The notes beneath the pieces are model-generated. The model was not told the origin of the DNA. It ran no database searches and saw only the letters and a list, made by a program, of their open reading frames with translations. The position numbers were made by a program, and so were the translations under genes. A stretch of 64,000 nucleotides of DNA from Streptomyces rishiriensis. GTDB taxonomy: Bacteria > Actinomycetota > Actinomycetes > Streptomycetales > Streptomycetaceae. Shown piece after piece: positions 48,933 through 56,872 of the stretch. The DNA is taken from positions 62,001 through 126,000 of the forward strand of contig NZ_BEWA01000004.1 in the NCBI RefSeq assembly GCF_003112535.1. Direction: 5' to 3'. Within the stretch, counting starts at the first letter, position 1, and each line of letters starts with the position of its first letter.

Positions 48933-49586
48933 GTGGAAGAGACCATCGCGGGCGCCGAAGCCACTCAAATCCCGAAGCAGCGCGGGGAATCGCTGCTCGA
49001 GACCGCTGTTCGCTACGCCGAGGAACGTCATTGGGACGTGTTTCCCGGCACCTGGCTGGAAACCGTCGACGGGGTGCAGCTCTGCTCCTGCGGCGACGGC
49101 GCGTGTGCCGCCCCCGGCGCGCATCCCGCCCGGCCCGACTGGGCGACGCAGGCCACCGGCAGTGCGACGGTCGCGCGCCGGATGTGGCAGAAGCAGCCGA
49201 CCGCCTCGATCCTGCTGCCGACCGGGCGCACGTTCGACGCGATCTCCGTGCCGGAGACGGCCGGGTTTCTCGCCCTGGCCCGGATGGAGCGCATGGAGCT
49301 GACGCTCGGACCGGTGACCCTGACGCCGGACCGGCGGATGCAGTTCTTCGTGCTGCCGGGCGCGTCGGCCAAGGTGCCGGACCTGGTGCGCAAACTGGGC
49401 TGGTCGCTGGGCGCCCTCGATCTCCTGACGCTCGGCGAGGGCACGTACGTCGCCGCGCCGCCCACCCGGTTCGGGTCCCGGGGGGCCGTGCAGTGGGCCT
49501 GCCGGCCGACCGCCGCGAACCGGTGGCTGCCGGACGCCGAGGAGTTGATCTCGCCGCTCGCCTACGCGTGCGGGCGGGATCGGTAG
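48933..49586 (+). CDS. Bifunctional DNA primase/polymerase (prim-pol) domain protein
   Basis: About 217 residues covering essentially only the N-terminal prim-pol domain: LLETAVRYAEERHWDVFPGT (about 21-40), CSCGDGACAAPGAHPARPDW (about 51-70) and TASILLPTGRTFDAISVPET with the catalytic Asp-x-x-x-Pro segment. No helicase or Zn-ribbon part follows. Stand-alone copies on Streptomyces chromosomes are common and of unknown role. GTG at 48933 is preferred for its position relative to TAGAGT; GTGs at 48909 and 48924 are alternatives. Confidence 0.82.
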   Translation: MEETIAGAEATQIPKQRGESLLETAVRYAEERHWDVFPGTWLETVDGVQLCSCGDGACAAPGAHPARPDWATQATGSATVARRMWQKQPTASILLPTGRTFDAISVPETAGFLALARMERMELTLGPVTLTPDRRMQFFVLPGASAKVPDLVRKLGWSLGALDLLTLGEGTYVAAPPTRFGSRGAVQWACRPTAANRWLPDAEELISPLAYACGRDR

Positions 49587-49608
49587 GGCGCGCCCTTCAC
49601 CGCATGCG

Positions 49609-49614
49609 TAGGGT
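49609..49614 (+). promoter_or_regulatory. Consensus -10 (TAGGGT) of a leaderless ABC transcript
   Basis: TAGGGT ends six bases before the ATG at 49621; no Shine-Dalgarno is present. Confidence 0.55.
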
Positions 49615-49620
49615 TCGTGC

Positions 49621-50388
49621 ATGACGTCCGTACGCGTGCGCAACCTCTGGAAACGGTTCGGTCAGCAGGTCGCCGTCGCCGGGATCGATCTCGACCTGCC
49701 CTCGGGGAAGTTCATCGGGCTGGTCGGGCCGAACGGGGCCGGGAAGACCACCACCCTGTCGATGGTGACCGGGTTGCTGCGGCCCGATCAGGGGTCCGTC
49801 GAGGTGGTCGGGCACGACGTGTGGCGCGATCCCGTCGAGGTGAAGGCCCGGATCGGGGTCCTCCCTGAGGGACTGCGCCTCTTCGAACGGCTGTCCGGGC
49901 GTGAACTGCTGTCCTACAGCGGGCGGTTGCGGGGGCTGCCCGGCGCCGAGGTCGACAAGCGGGCCACGCAGCTGCTCGACGTCCTCGACCTGGCCGGCGC
50001 CCAGCACAAACTCGTCGTCGACTACTCCACCGGCATGCGCAAGAAGATCGGGCTCGCGGCCGCGCTGCTGCACAACCCCGAAGTGCTCTTCCTCGACGAG
50101 CCGTTCGAGGGCGTGGACCCGGTGTCCGCGCAGATCATCCGGGGCGTGCTGGAGCGGTACACGGCGTCCGGGGCGACGGTCGTCTTCTCCTCCCATGTGA
50201 TGGAGCTCGTCGAGTCGCTGTGCGACTGGGTGGCGGTGATGGCGGCGGGGCGCATCCGGGCGCAGGGCACGCTGGAGGAGGTGCGGGGAGCCGCGCCCTC
50301 GCTGCAGCGGGCGTTCCTCGAACTCGTCGGGGCGCAGGGCCGGGACACCGGCTCCGACCTCGACTGGCTGGGCGGGGCGGGCCGTTGA
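49621..50388 (+). CDS. ABC transporter ATP-binding protein
   Basis: 255 residues. Walker A GLVGPNGAGKTTTLSMVTGL (about 35-54), a YSTGMRKKIGLAAALLHNPE signature region (about 137-156) in which the usual LSGGQ is STGMR, and Walker B VLFLDEPFEGVDPVS followed by VVFSSHVMELVESLCDWV. Typical of exporter or bacitracin-type ABC pairs. Its stop overlaps the permease start (TTGA), so the two are translated together. Substrate cannot be told from sequence. Confidence 0.92.
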   Translation: MTSVRVRNLWKRFGQQVAVAGIDLDLPSGKFIGLVGPNGAGKTTTLSMVTGLLRPDQGSVEVVGHDVWRDPVEVKARIGVLPEGLRLFERLSGRELLSYSGRLRGLPGAEVDKRATQLLDVLDLAGAQHKLVVDYSTGMRKKIGLAAALLHNPEVLFLDEPFEGVDPVSAQIIRGVLERYTASGATVVFSSHVMELVESLCDWVAVMAAGRIRAQGTLEEVRGAAPSLQRAFLELVGAQGRDTGSDLDWLGGAGR

Positions 50389-52046
50389 GCGCCGCCACCG
50401 GCGCCCCGGCCCCCGCCCCGGCACCCGGTGCGGCCCCCGGTGCGGCCGCCTCCGCGCCGGGCCTCGTCGCCACCGTCGTCCGGCTGAAGCTGTCGCTGCT
50501 GCGCAACGGGCTGCGGCAGTCGAGCGGACGGCGGGCCGCGTACGTCGCCTCCGCCGTCCTCACCCTGCTGTTCGCCGCGCTGCTGCTGCTCGGGCTGATC
50601 GCCCTGCGGGGTCACGCGCACGCGGTGTCGCTGGTGGTGCTGCTGGTCACGGTGTTCGGCCTGGGCTGGGCGGTGATGCCGCTGTTCTTCCCCAGCGGCG
50701 ACGAGACGCTCGACCCGACCCGGCTGGTGATGCTGCCGCTGCGCCCCCTGCCGCTGGTGCGGGCGCTGCTGGTCGCCTCGCTGGTGGGCATCGGGCCGCT
50801 GCTCACGCTGCTGATGCTGGCCGGGTCGGTGGTGTCGGTGGCGCACGGAGCGGCGGCGTGGACGGTGGGGGTGTTCGCCGTGGCGCTCGCGCTGCTGGTG
50901 TGCGTGGCGCTGGCGCGGGCCGTGGCCGCCGCCAACATCCGGCTGCTGTCCAGCCGCAAGGGGCGCGATCTGGCGGTGCTGAGCGGACTGGTCATCGCGG
51001 TCGGGGTGCAGCTCGTCAACTTCGGGGTGCAGCGGCTCGGCACGTCCGGTCTGGGCGAGCTCGATCCGACGGCGGCCGTGCTGCGCTGGCTGCCGCCCGC
51101 GTCGGCGGTCGGCGCGGTGGACTCGGTGAGTGACGGGCACTACGGCGTCGCGGCCGCTCAGCTCGCCGTGAGCGCGGCGGCGCTGGCCCTGCTGGTGACG
51201 GCCTGGGCGCGCAGCATGACGCGGCTGATGACCTCGCCCGACGGCTCGACCCTGCAGGCCGCCGAGCCGTCCGCGCAGAAGCGGCGGGGCCGGGCGGGAC
51301 CGGCGGCGCGACTGCTGCCGGGCGGGCGCACCGGCACCGTGATGGAACGCAGTCTGCGCTATGTCTGGCGTGATCCGAAGACCAAGGCGGCCTGGGTGAC
51401 GTCGTTGGCCATCGGCCTGATCGTGCCCGTGTTCAACGCGCTGCAGGGCACCGGCTCGGTCTACTTCGCCTGCTTCGCCGCCGGGATGCTCGGCATCCAG
51501 ATGTACAACCAGTTCGGGCAGGACACCTCCGCGTTCTGGATGGTCGCCATGACGATCTCGTCGACGCGGGACGCGTACGACGAGCTGCGCGCCCGGGCGC
51601 TGGCCCTGCTGCTGATCACCTTGCCGTACGCGACGTCGGTGACCGTGCTGACGACCGCGTTGCTCGGCGACTGGGCGAAGCTGCCCGAGGTGCTGGGGCT
51701 GTCCCTCGCGCTGCTCGGCGCGATGCTCGCGACGGGGGCGTGGACCTCGGCGCGCTTTCCCTACTCGATCCCGCAGGAGGGCTACAAGAACGTCGCCCCG
51801 GGGCAGGCCGGCCTCGCCTGGATCGCGGTCTTCGGCGGAATGGTCTCGGCGGCGCTGCTGTGCGCGCCCGTGATCGCGGTGACGGTCTGGCTCAACGTCA
51901 GCGAGGGCGGGGACGCGTGGACCTGGCTGCTGCTGCCCGCGGGCGCGGTCTACGGCGCCGGCGTCACGCTGCTGGGGCTGCGGCTGGCCGCGCCGCGCAC
52001 GGCGGCGCGGCTGCCGGAGATCCTGACGGCCGTGAGCAAGGGCTGA
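50385..52046 (+). CDS. ABC transporter membrane protein
   Basis: 553 residues with a low-complexity Ala/Pro-rich N terminus and roughly a dozen hydrophobic segments (VASAVLTLLFAALLLLGLIA, VVLLVTVFGLGWAVMPLFF, and others to WTWLLLPAGAVYGAGVTLLG). A cytoplasmic loop (GSTLQAAEPSAQKRRGRAGP) lies near residue 290. TTG start overlapping the ATPase stop was chosen because the frame fits and the overlap is 4 bases. The last about 38 codons and the stop are contained in a 138-bp tandem duplication. Confidence 0.88.
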   Translation: MSAATGAPAPAPAPGAAPGAAASAPGLVATVVRLKLSLLRNGLRQSSGRRAAYVASAVLTLLFAALLLLGLIALRGHAHAVSLVVLLVTVFGLGWAVMPLFFPSGDETLDPTRLVMLPLRPLPLVRALLVASLVGIGPLLTLLMLAGSVVSVAHGAAAWTVGVFAVALALLVCVALARAVAAANIRLLSSRKGRDLAVLSGLVIAVGVQLVNFGVQRLGTSGLGELDPTAAVLRWLPPASAVGAVDSVSDGHYGVAAAQLAVSAAALALLVTAWARSMTRLMTSPDGSTLQAAEPSAQKRRGRAGPAARLLPGGRTGTVMERSLRYVWRDPKTKAAWVTSLAIGLIVPVFNALQGTGSVYFACFAAGMLGIQMYNQFGQDTSAFWMVAMTISSTRDAYDELRARALALLLITLPYATSVTVLTTALLGDWAKLPEVLGLSLALLGAMLATGAWTSARFPYSIPQEGYKNVAPGQAGLAWIAVFGGMVSAALLCAPVIAVTVWLNVSEGGDAWTWLLLPAGAVYGAGVTLLGLRLAAPRTAARLPEILTAVSKG

Positions 52047-52208
52047 CGGTCCCCGCGGCCGCCGCGCTCGCTGCCCGCGGGCGCGGTCTACGGCGCCGGC
52101 GTCACGCTGCTGGGGCTGCGGCTGGCCGCGCCGCGCACGGCGGCGCGGCTGCCGGAGATCCTGACGGCCGTGAGCAAGGGCTGACGGTCCCCGCGGCCGC
52201 CGCGCTCG
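51933..52208. repeat. Perfect 138-bp tandem duplication over the permease 3' end
   Basis: Bases 51933-52070 are repeated identically at 52071-52208. The first copy carries the last 38 codons and stop of the permease plus 24 bases; the second copy is a noncoding duplicate that stops three bases before the hydrolase gene's end. Confidence 0.95.
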
Positions 52209-52211
52209 GGC

Positions 52212-53126
52212 TCAGGAGGCGTCGGGAGCGTCGGCGCTGAGCACCGTGTCCAGGAAGGCCTCGATCGCCGTACGCCAGCCCTCCGGCTGGTCGTAGTGGA
52301 CGAGGTGCCCGGCGTCGGCGACCTCGGCGTACTCGCCGCGCGGCAGGACGCGGACCATCTCCTGGGCCTCCGCGCGGCCCAGTTCGCCGTCCAGACCGCG
52401 CACGACCAGGGCCGGGCACCGGACCTGGGTGAGTTCCTCCCAGTGCGCGTCGTAGACCCAGGTCTCGCGGGACTTGAGCATCTGCTCGGGATCGAAGACG
52501 GGACGCCAGCCGTCCGGCGACTCGTGCATCACCTCGGCGTAGAACTCGCCCCGGGAGGGGTTCGGCCGCTCCACCCAGGGGTCGTCCTCGCCGAACCACT
52601 TGCGGACGTCGGCGAGAGTGGCGAAGGGCAACGGCCAGGACGTGAACCAGTCGGCCCACTCGCGTTGCGAGGCCGCTCCGAGCGCCGAGGCCCGCATGTC
52701 GCAGACCACCAGACCGCGCACCAGGTCGGGGCGTTTCGCCGCGAGCTGCCACGCGGTGAGCGCGCCCATGGCGTGCCCGATGAGGACGGCCGGGGCGAGC
52801 CCGAGCTGTTCGAGGGCCGCCTCCGCGTCCTCGACATAGGCCTCGCGGGTGAACGCGGCCCGCGGCGGCTTCTCGCTCTGCCCGTGGCCGCGCTGGTCGA
52901 GGGCGACCGCACGGTGCCGCTCGGAGAGCCAGCGGGCGGTGGACGCCCAGTGCGAGGCACGGCCCATCAGGCCGTGCAGTAACAGGACCCCGGAGGTCCG
53001 CTCGGGCTCCGCGGGGCGCTGCCGCCCGCCGGAGGACTGCGCCGGGATCCCCTTGGGCGGGTCCCCGAACTCCCAGGCCGCCAGACGTACGCCGCCCGCC
53101 CCGGTCACGTCGATGCGTCGCGCCAT
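52212..53126 (-). CDS. Alpha/beta-hydrolase fold protein lacking the nucleophile serine
   Basis: 304 residues of the alpha/beta-hydrolase fold: VLLLHGLMGRASHWASTARW (oxyanion strand, about 49-68), AVALDQRGHGQSEKPPRAAF, and a nucleophile elbow read as VLIGHAMGALTAWQLAA (about 117-133) in which the usual Gly-x-Ser-x-Gly has Ala in place of Ser. The acid and the histidine (DAGHLVHYDQPEGW) are kept. Either the reaction does not need a serine or the protein is a non-catalytic member. ATG at 53126 has AGGACCT upstream; GTG at 53138 is the alternative. Confidence 0.85.
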   Translation of the reverse strand: MARRIDVTGAGGVRLAAWEFGDPPKGIPAQSSGGRQRPAEPERTSGVLLLHGLMGRASHWASTARWLSERHRAVALDQRGHGQSEKPPRAAFTREAYVEDAEAALEQLGLAPAVLIGHAMGALTAWQLAAKRPDLVRGLVVCDMRASALGAASQREWADWFTSWPLPFATLADVRKWFGEDDPWVERPNPSRGEFYAEVMHESPDGWRPVFDPEQMLKSRETWVYDAHWEELTQVRCPALVVRGLDGELGRAEAQEMVRVLPRGEYAEVADAGHLVHYDQPEGWRTAIEAFLDTVLSADAPDAS

Positions 53127-53385
53127 AGGTCCTGGCACCCCCCTAGCCGTCGTACCGCTGCGCTGCCGATGCTCCGTACCGCTTCGATCACATGCAGGCT
53201 ATCGAATGCCCTTTCGAGAATTGCACTCTCCGCGCACAACACCCCTCGTTCGAGTGACCACCCTCAGGGAATGATCCCCGCTGCCGAGGGGAGATCTTCA
53301 GCGGGAGGCGGACCGCTCGGGGAAAACGGTCCGAGGGGAATGACCCTGAGAGCTCGGGGCTCCGGGTCAGCACAGGGGAGGACAG

Positions 53386-53411
53386 GCCCCGGCGCCGCAC
53401 GGCGCCGGGGC
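53386..53411. terminator. Strong orphan hairpin in a gene-free gap
   Basis: GCCCCGGCGCC and GGCGCCGGGGC form an 11-bp stem with a 4-base loop, flanked by GGGAG/CTCCC. It lies in the 493-base gap 53127-53619, which holds no recognisable gene. No coding transcript points at it from nearby on the plus strand, so it may end a small RNA. Confidence 0.5.
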
Positions 53412-53619
53412 TCTCCCTTGCTCCGCGGCACATCATCCCGCCCCCTCAGGTCATATGCCTCACGCGACAGCCTGGCACGACAAGCGCCGGCGCGCTGCGA
53501 TTCGACACAGGGAATCTCCGATTCGACGAGATCGACGAAGCGCCACAACTTCCCCACCGGCCCCAGGAGTTCGACAGCCCTCAGCGTCACGGCGCCGGCG
53601 ACCGCCGGGCGGACGGACC

Positions 53620-54312
53620 CTATTTCTTCGCGACGAACACGTGCGACGCGACGTCCGACACCAGCTCCGCGGCCTCACCGCCGCTTCCCACCAGCACACC
53701 GCCCGGCGACTCCGTCACGCTCACGACCGAGCCCGGCTGCACTCCCGCGCGGCGCAGCGTGTACATCAGCTGCGCGTCCGTCTGGATCGGCTCGCCGATC
53801 CGGCGCACGACGACCGTCTTGCCCTCCAGGCCCGGGTCGAGATCGGCCAGCGAGACCATGCCCTCGTCCAGGAACGGGTCCGCGCCGTCCTTCTCGCCCA
53901 GCTCCTCCAGGCCCGGGATCGGATTGCCGTACGGCGACTCCGTGGGGTGGCGCAGCAGCTCCAGCACCCGCCGCTCCACGGCCTCGCTCATCACGTGCTC
54001 CCAGCGGCACGCCTCCGCGTGGACCTGCTCCCACTCCAGCCCGATCACGTCGACGAGCAGACACTCGGCGAGACGGTGCTTGCGCATCACGCGCGTGGCC
54101 AGCCGGCGGCCCTCGTCGGTGAGCTCCAGGTGCCGGTCGCTGGCCACCGCGACCAGGCCGTCGCGCTCCATGCGCGCCACGGTCTGGCTGACCGTCGGGC
54201 CGCTCTGGTCGAGCCGCTCGGCGATCCGGGCACGCATGGGGACCACACCTTCCTCTTCCAGCTCGAGGATGGTGCGGAGATACATCTCCGTGGTGTCGAT
54301 CAGTCCGGACAT
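53620..54312 (-). CDS. dmdR1: DtxR-family iron-dependent repressor DmdR1
   Basis: 230 residues, the length of S. coelicolor DmdR1. N-terminal winged helix (TTEMYLRTILELEEEGVVPM, then RLDQSGPTVSQTVARMERDG), a dimerisation and metal-binding region (LAECLLVDVIGLEWEQVHAE ACRWEHVMS, with Cys, His and Glu metal ligands) and an SH3-like C-terminal domain. With Fe(II) it represses siderophore genes. The position next to a SIS-domain gene fits the SCO4394/SCO4393 order I recall. ATG at 54312 with GAGGGG upstream. Confidence 0.92.
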   Translation of the reverse strand: MSGLIDTTEMYLRTILELEEEGVVPMRARIAERLDQSGPTVSQTVARMERDGLVAVASDRHLELTDEGRRLATRVMRKHRLAECLLVDVIGLEWEQVHAEACRWEHVMSEAVERRVLELLRHPTESPYGNPIPGLEELGEKDGADPFLDEGMVSLADLDPGLEGKTVVVRRIGEPIQTDAQLMYTLRRAGVQPGSVVSVTESPGGVLVGSGGEAAELVSDVASHVFVAKK

Positions 54313-54505
54313 TCGTGCCCCTCGATTAGCTCTGCCGAAAAGCTCGACCGCTCTACGGCGCGTGCGCTGGCCCTGCACTCAATTCTGCCGGATACCACCG
54401 ACAAGCGTGCCTTGCCGTCCGAACGGGGAGGTCGCGTCCGGGCGCAGGCGACCGCGCCCGGGGCGTCCCGCGCCCCGGCCGCCCCACCGGCGCCGGCCGT
54501 ATTGA
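53759..54505 (+). other. Antisense ORF across dmdR1 (adm-like candidate)
   Basis: A 248-codon frame runs antisense to most of dmdR1. In S. coelicolor an overlapping antiparallel gene, adm, opposite dmdR1 was reported to encode a protein affecting siderophores and antibiotics. Here the frame is conserved in extent but its Ser/Arg-rich product looks like an ordinary GC shadow; only the published precedent makes it worth listing. Confidence 0.3.
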
Positions 54506-54531
54506 CAGCGCACTGGTCCAGACCGCACGGT
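54502..54531 (+). promoter_or_regulatory. Promoter with DasR-type (dre) operator before the SIS gene
   Basis: TTGACA (54502-54507), an 18-base spacer and CACGGT (54526-54531) form a promoter. The spacer contains ACTGGTCCAGACCGCA (54512-54527), close to the DasR consensus AGTGGTCTAGACCACT, so binding of the GntR regulator DasR would block it and aminosugar phosphates would relieve it. Confidence 0.75.
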
Positions 54532-54566
54532 GATCCGCGACACGGACACCGACACCCGCGTCTCCA

Positions 54567-54602
54567 CCTTCACCGACGCCTTCACCGACACCTTCACCGA
54601 CA
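54567..54602. repeat. 12-base tandem repeat in the SIS gene leader
   Basis: Three copies of CCTTCACCGACA-type units between the DasR-site promoter and the ribosome-binding site. Confidence 0.8.
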
Positions 54603-54621
54603 CGGCAAAGGGGCCCCTCGG

Positions 54622-55377
54622 ATGAGCGACCGCAAGCTCGCCGCCCAGTTCTTCGACGCCGCCGTCGCCCTGCTGCAACGGGTCCGCGACGAGGAGGCCG
54701 AGGCCGTCGACGCCGCCGGCGAACTCCTCGCCGACACCGTGGCCGCCGGCGGCCGCCTCTTCGCCTTCGGCGCCGGGCACTCCTCGCTCGCCGCCCAGGA
54801 CGTCGTCTACCGGGCGGGCGGCCTCGCCCTGATGAACCTGCTCGCCGTGCCCGGCGTCGTCGGCGTCGACGTCGTCCCCGCCACCCTCGGCTCGGCCCTG
54901 GAACGCGTCGACGGCCTGGCGAGCGCCGTGCTCGACACCTCGCCGCTGCGCGCGGGCGACGCCCTCGTCGTCGTCTCGCTCTCCGGCCGCAACGCCCTGC
55001 CCGTGGAGATGGCCCTCAACGCCCGCGCCCTCGGCGTGAAGGTCATCGGCGTGACCTCGGTGGCGTACGCGACGCAGACCACGTCCCGGCACGTCACCGG
55101 GACCTTCCTGAAGGACCACTGCGACGTCGTCCTCGACTCGAAGATCGCGGTCGGCGACGCCGAGCTCTCCCTCGACACCGTCCCCGCGCCCTTCGCCCCC
55201 GCCTCCACCGTCGTGACCTCGGCTCTCCTGCAGGCCGTCATGGCCACCGCGGCCGGCTCCCTCGCCGAACGCGGCATCGAGCCCCCGCTGCTGCGCTCGG
55301 GCAACGTCGACGGCGGCCACGACTGGAACGGCCGGATCATGGAGGAGTACCGGGACCGCATCTTCTACCGGCGCTGA
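54622..55377 (+). CDS. nagS: SIS-domain sugar-phosphate enzyme (NagS-like)
   Basis: 251 residues, single SIS domain: GGRLFAFGAGHSSLAAQDVV (about 43-62), ALVVVSLSGRNALPVEMALN (about 116-135), AVGDAELSLDTVPAPFAPAS. It lacks catalytic features of MurQ. By synteny with dmdR1 it corresponds to SCO4393, which I recall as the GlcNAc-6-phosphate dehydratase NagS of aminosugar metabolism; that identity rests on memory and synteny. The DasR-type operator directly upstream supports an aminosugar role. ATG at 54622 has AAGGGG eight bases upstream. Confidence 0.78.
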   Translation: MSDRKLAAQFFDAAVALLQRVRDEEAEAVDAAGELLADTVAAGGRLFAFGAGHSSLAAQDVVYRAGGLALMNLLAVPGVVGVDVVPATLGSALERVDGLASAVLDTSPLRAGDALVVVSLSGRNALPVEMALNARALGVKVIGVTSVAYATQTTSRHVTGTFLKDHCDVVLDSKIAVGDAELSLDTVPAPFAPASTVVTSALLQAVMATAAGSLAERGIEPPLLRSGNVDGGHDWNGRIMEEYRDRIFYRR

Positions 55378-55417
55378 ACGGCCCCCCACCCGCGCGGGCC
55401 GCGCAGGGCCGGGCGGG

Positions 55418-56872
55418 TCAGCCGTCGCCGCGGCCGGGGGCCGGCGCCGTCAGCTCCGCAAGGTCCAGCGCCGTGGCGATGCGCACGGCGACGTCCTCGG
55501 CGTAGACGGCGTCGGAGCGCTCGAAGGCGGCACGGCCGCCGCCGCGCAGGAACGTCACCACGCCCAGGGTGCGACCGCGGCTGCGCAGCACCGCGCACAG
55601 CGCGTGCACCGTGTCCTCGGGCCACTGCCGTGCCCGCGCCCACTCCCGCGCCTCGTCGGCCGGCACCGAACCGGAGCCCGCCCGCACCGAACCGGCCCGC
55701 GCGACGCACTGCAGCGCCGGGTGCCCCTCCGCATAGCGCACGGGCAGTCCCGCGTGCCCGGCGAGCGTGCTCGGGCCGGGCCCGCCCGCCGGGGTCGACG
55801 CGACCCGTACCAGCCGCAGCGGCCCCGCACCCTCCACGTCGCCCATCACCCGGTCGACCAGGGCGTGGTCGGCGAAACCGGCGAGCGCGAAGTCGAGATG
55901 GACCGTGGCCGACTCCGCGGGATCCTCGCACTCGGCGGCCGCCCGGGCCGCCCGGTGCAGCTGGTTGGCGCGGAACCGCAGCAGCGAGGCCTCCTGCTCA
56001 CCCTGCTTTGCCTCCGTGACGTCCTGGAAGATCCAGCCGACCCCCAACGGCACCGGCTCCTCCGCGAGCGGCGAGGCCAGCCGCAGAAAGCCGCTGCGCC
56101 AGCAGCGCCGCTTCTCGCCGTCGGGGGTGCGCACCCCCACCCACAGCTCGGCCGGGGCCGGCGGGGCGCCCTCGGCGAGGACGTGCGTCAGCGCGTTCTC
56201 CAGCTCCTCCGCGCCCCGGGTCAGCAGCTCGCCCAGCGGGCGGCCGAGAGCGGCCGTGCGGCCGGTGCCCAGCGCGCGGGCGGCGTGCACGTTGACGACG
56301 GCGGGACGCAGATCGGCGTCGACCAGGACGACTCCCCAGGAGGCGTCCTCGAAGAGGGCCTCACTGAGCGCGATGGAACGCTCCAGGTCGATCTGGGCGT
56401 GCACCTCGCTGAAGGCGCAGTACAGCCCGGCGGGCTTGCCGTCCGGGCCCGGCACGGCGGCCGACTGGGTGCGCACGAGGACCCGGCCGCCGTCCTTGGT
56501 CAGCAGCGCGAACTCGTGCACCTGGCGGCCCGGGGCGTGCATGGCCGCCATCAGCCGCCCCTCGATGTCCTCCGCGTCGGCCTCGCGCACGGCCCAGCCG
56601 GCGAAGCCCTTGCGGCCGACGGCCTCCTCGGCGCTCCATCCGAGGATGCGCTCGGCCTCGCGGTTCCAGTGGGTCACGACTCCGTCGCCGTCGAAGGCGC
56701 ACAGCGCCGCGTCCATGCCGTCGAGCAGCGCGGCGAGCAGGTCGGCGCCGTCCGGGCCGACCACGGGCTGCTCGCCGTCCGCAGGCGTCGGGCCGTCGTC
56801 GCCCCGCCCGGGCCGCCCGGGCTCGTCCGGCCCGAGTTCGTCGGTGGTCCCACTACGCCGGGAAGCACTCAC
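55418..56872 (-). CDS. PAS/PAS/GAF sensory protein without output domain
   Basis: 484 residues. After a disordered start there are two PAS-type domains (LLDGMDAALCAFDGDGVVTH WNREAERILGW, about 47-77; ALFEDASWGVVLVDADLRPA VVNVHAARALG, about 175-205) and a C-terminal GAF domain (about 305-470) with CAVLRSRGRTLGVVTFLRGG. No kinase, phosphatase or helix-turn-helix follows. In many Streptomyces homologues a PP2C phosphatase is attached; here it would have to be a separate protein. GTG at 56872 with GGGGG seven bases upstream. Confidence 0.82.
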   Translation of the reverse strand: MSASRRSGTTDELGPDEPGRPGRGDDGPTPADGEQPVVGPDGADLLAALLDGMDAALCAFDGDGVVTHWNREAERILGWSAEEAVGRKGFAGWAVREADAEDIEGRLMAAMHAPGRQVHEFALLTKDGGRVLVRTQSAAVPGPDGKPAGLYCAFSEVHAQIDLERSIALSEALFEDASWGVVLVDADLRPAVVNVHAARALGTGRTAALGRPLGELLTRGAEELENALTHVLAEGAPPAPAELWVGVRTPDGEKRRCWRSGFLRLASPLAEEPVPLGVGWIFQDVTEAKQGEQEASLLRFRANQLHRAARAAAECEDPAESATVHLDFALAGFADHALVDRVMGDVEGAGPLRLVRVASTPAGGPGPSTLAGHAGLPVRYAEGHPALQCVARAGSVRAGSGSVPADEAREWARARQWPEDTVHALCAVLRSRGRTLGVVTFLRGGGRAAFERSDAVYAEDVAVRIATALDLAELTAPAPGRGDG

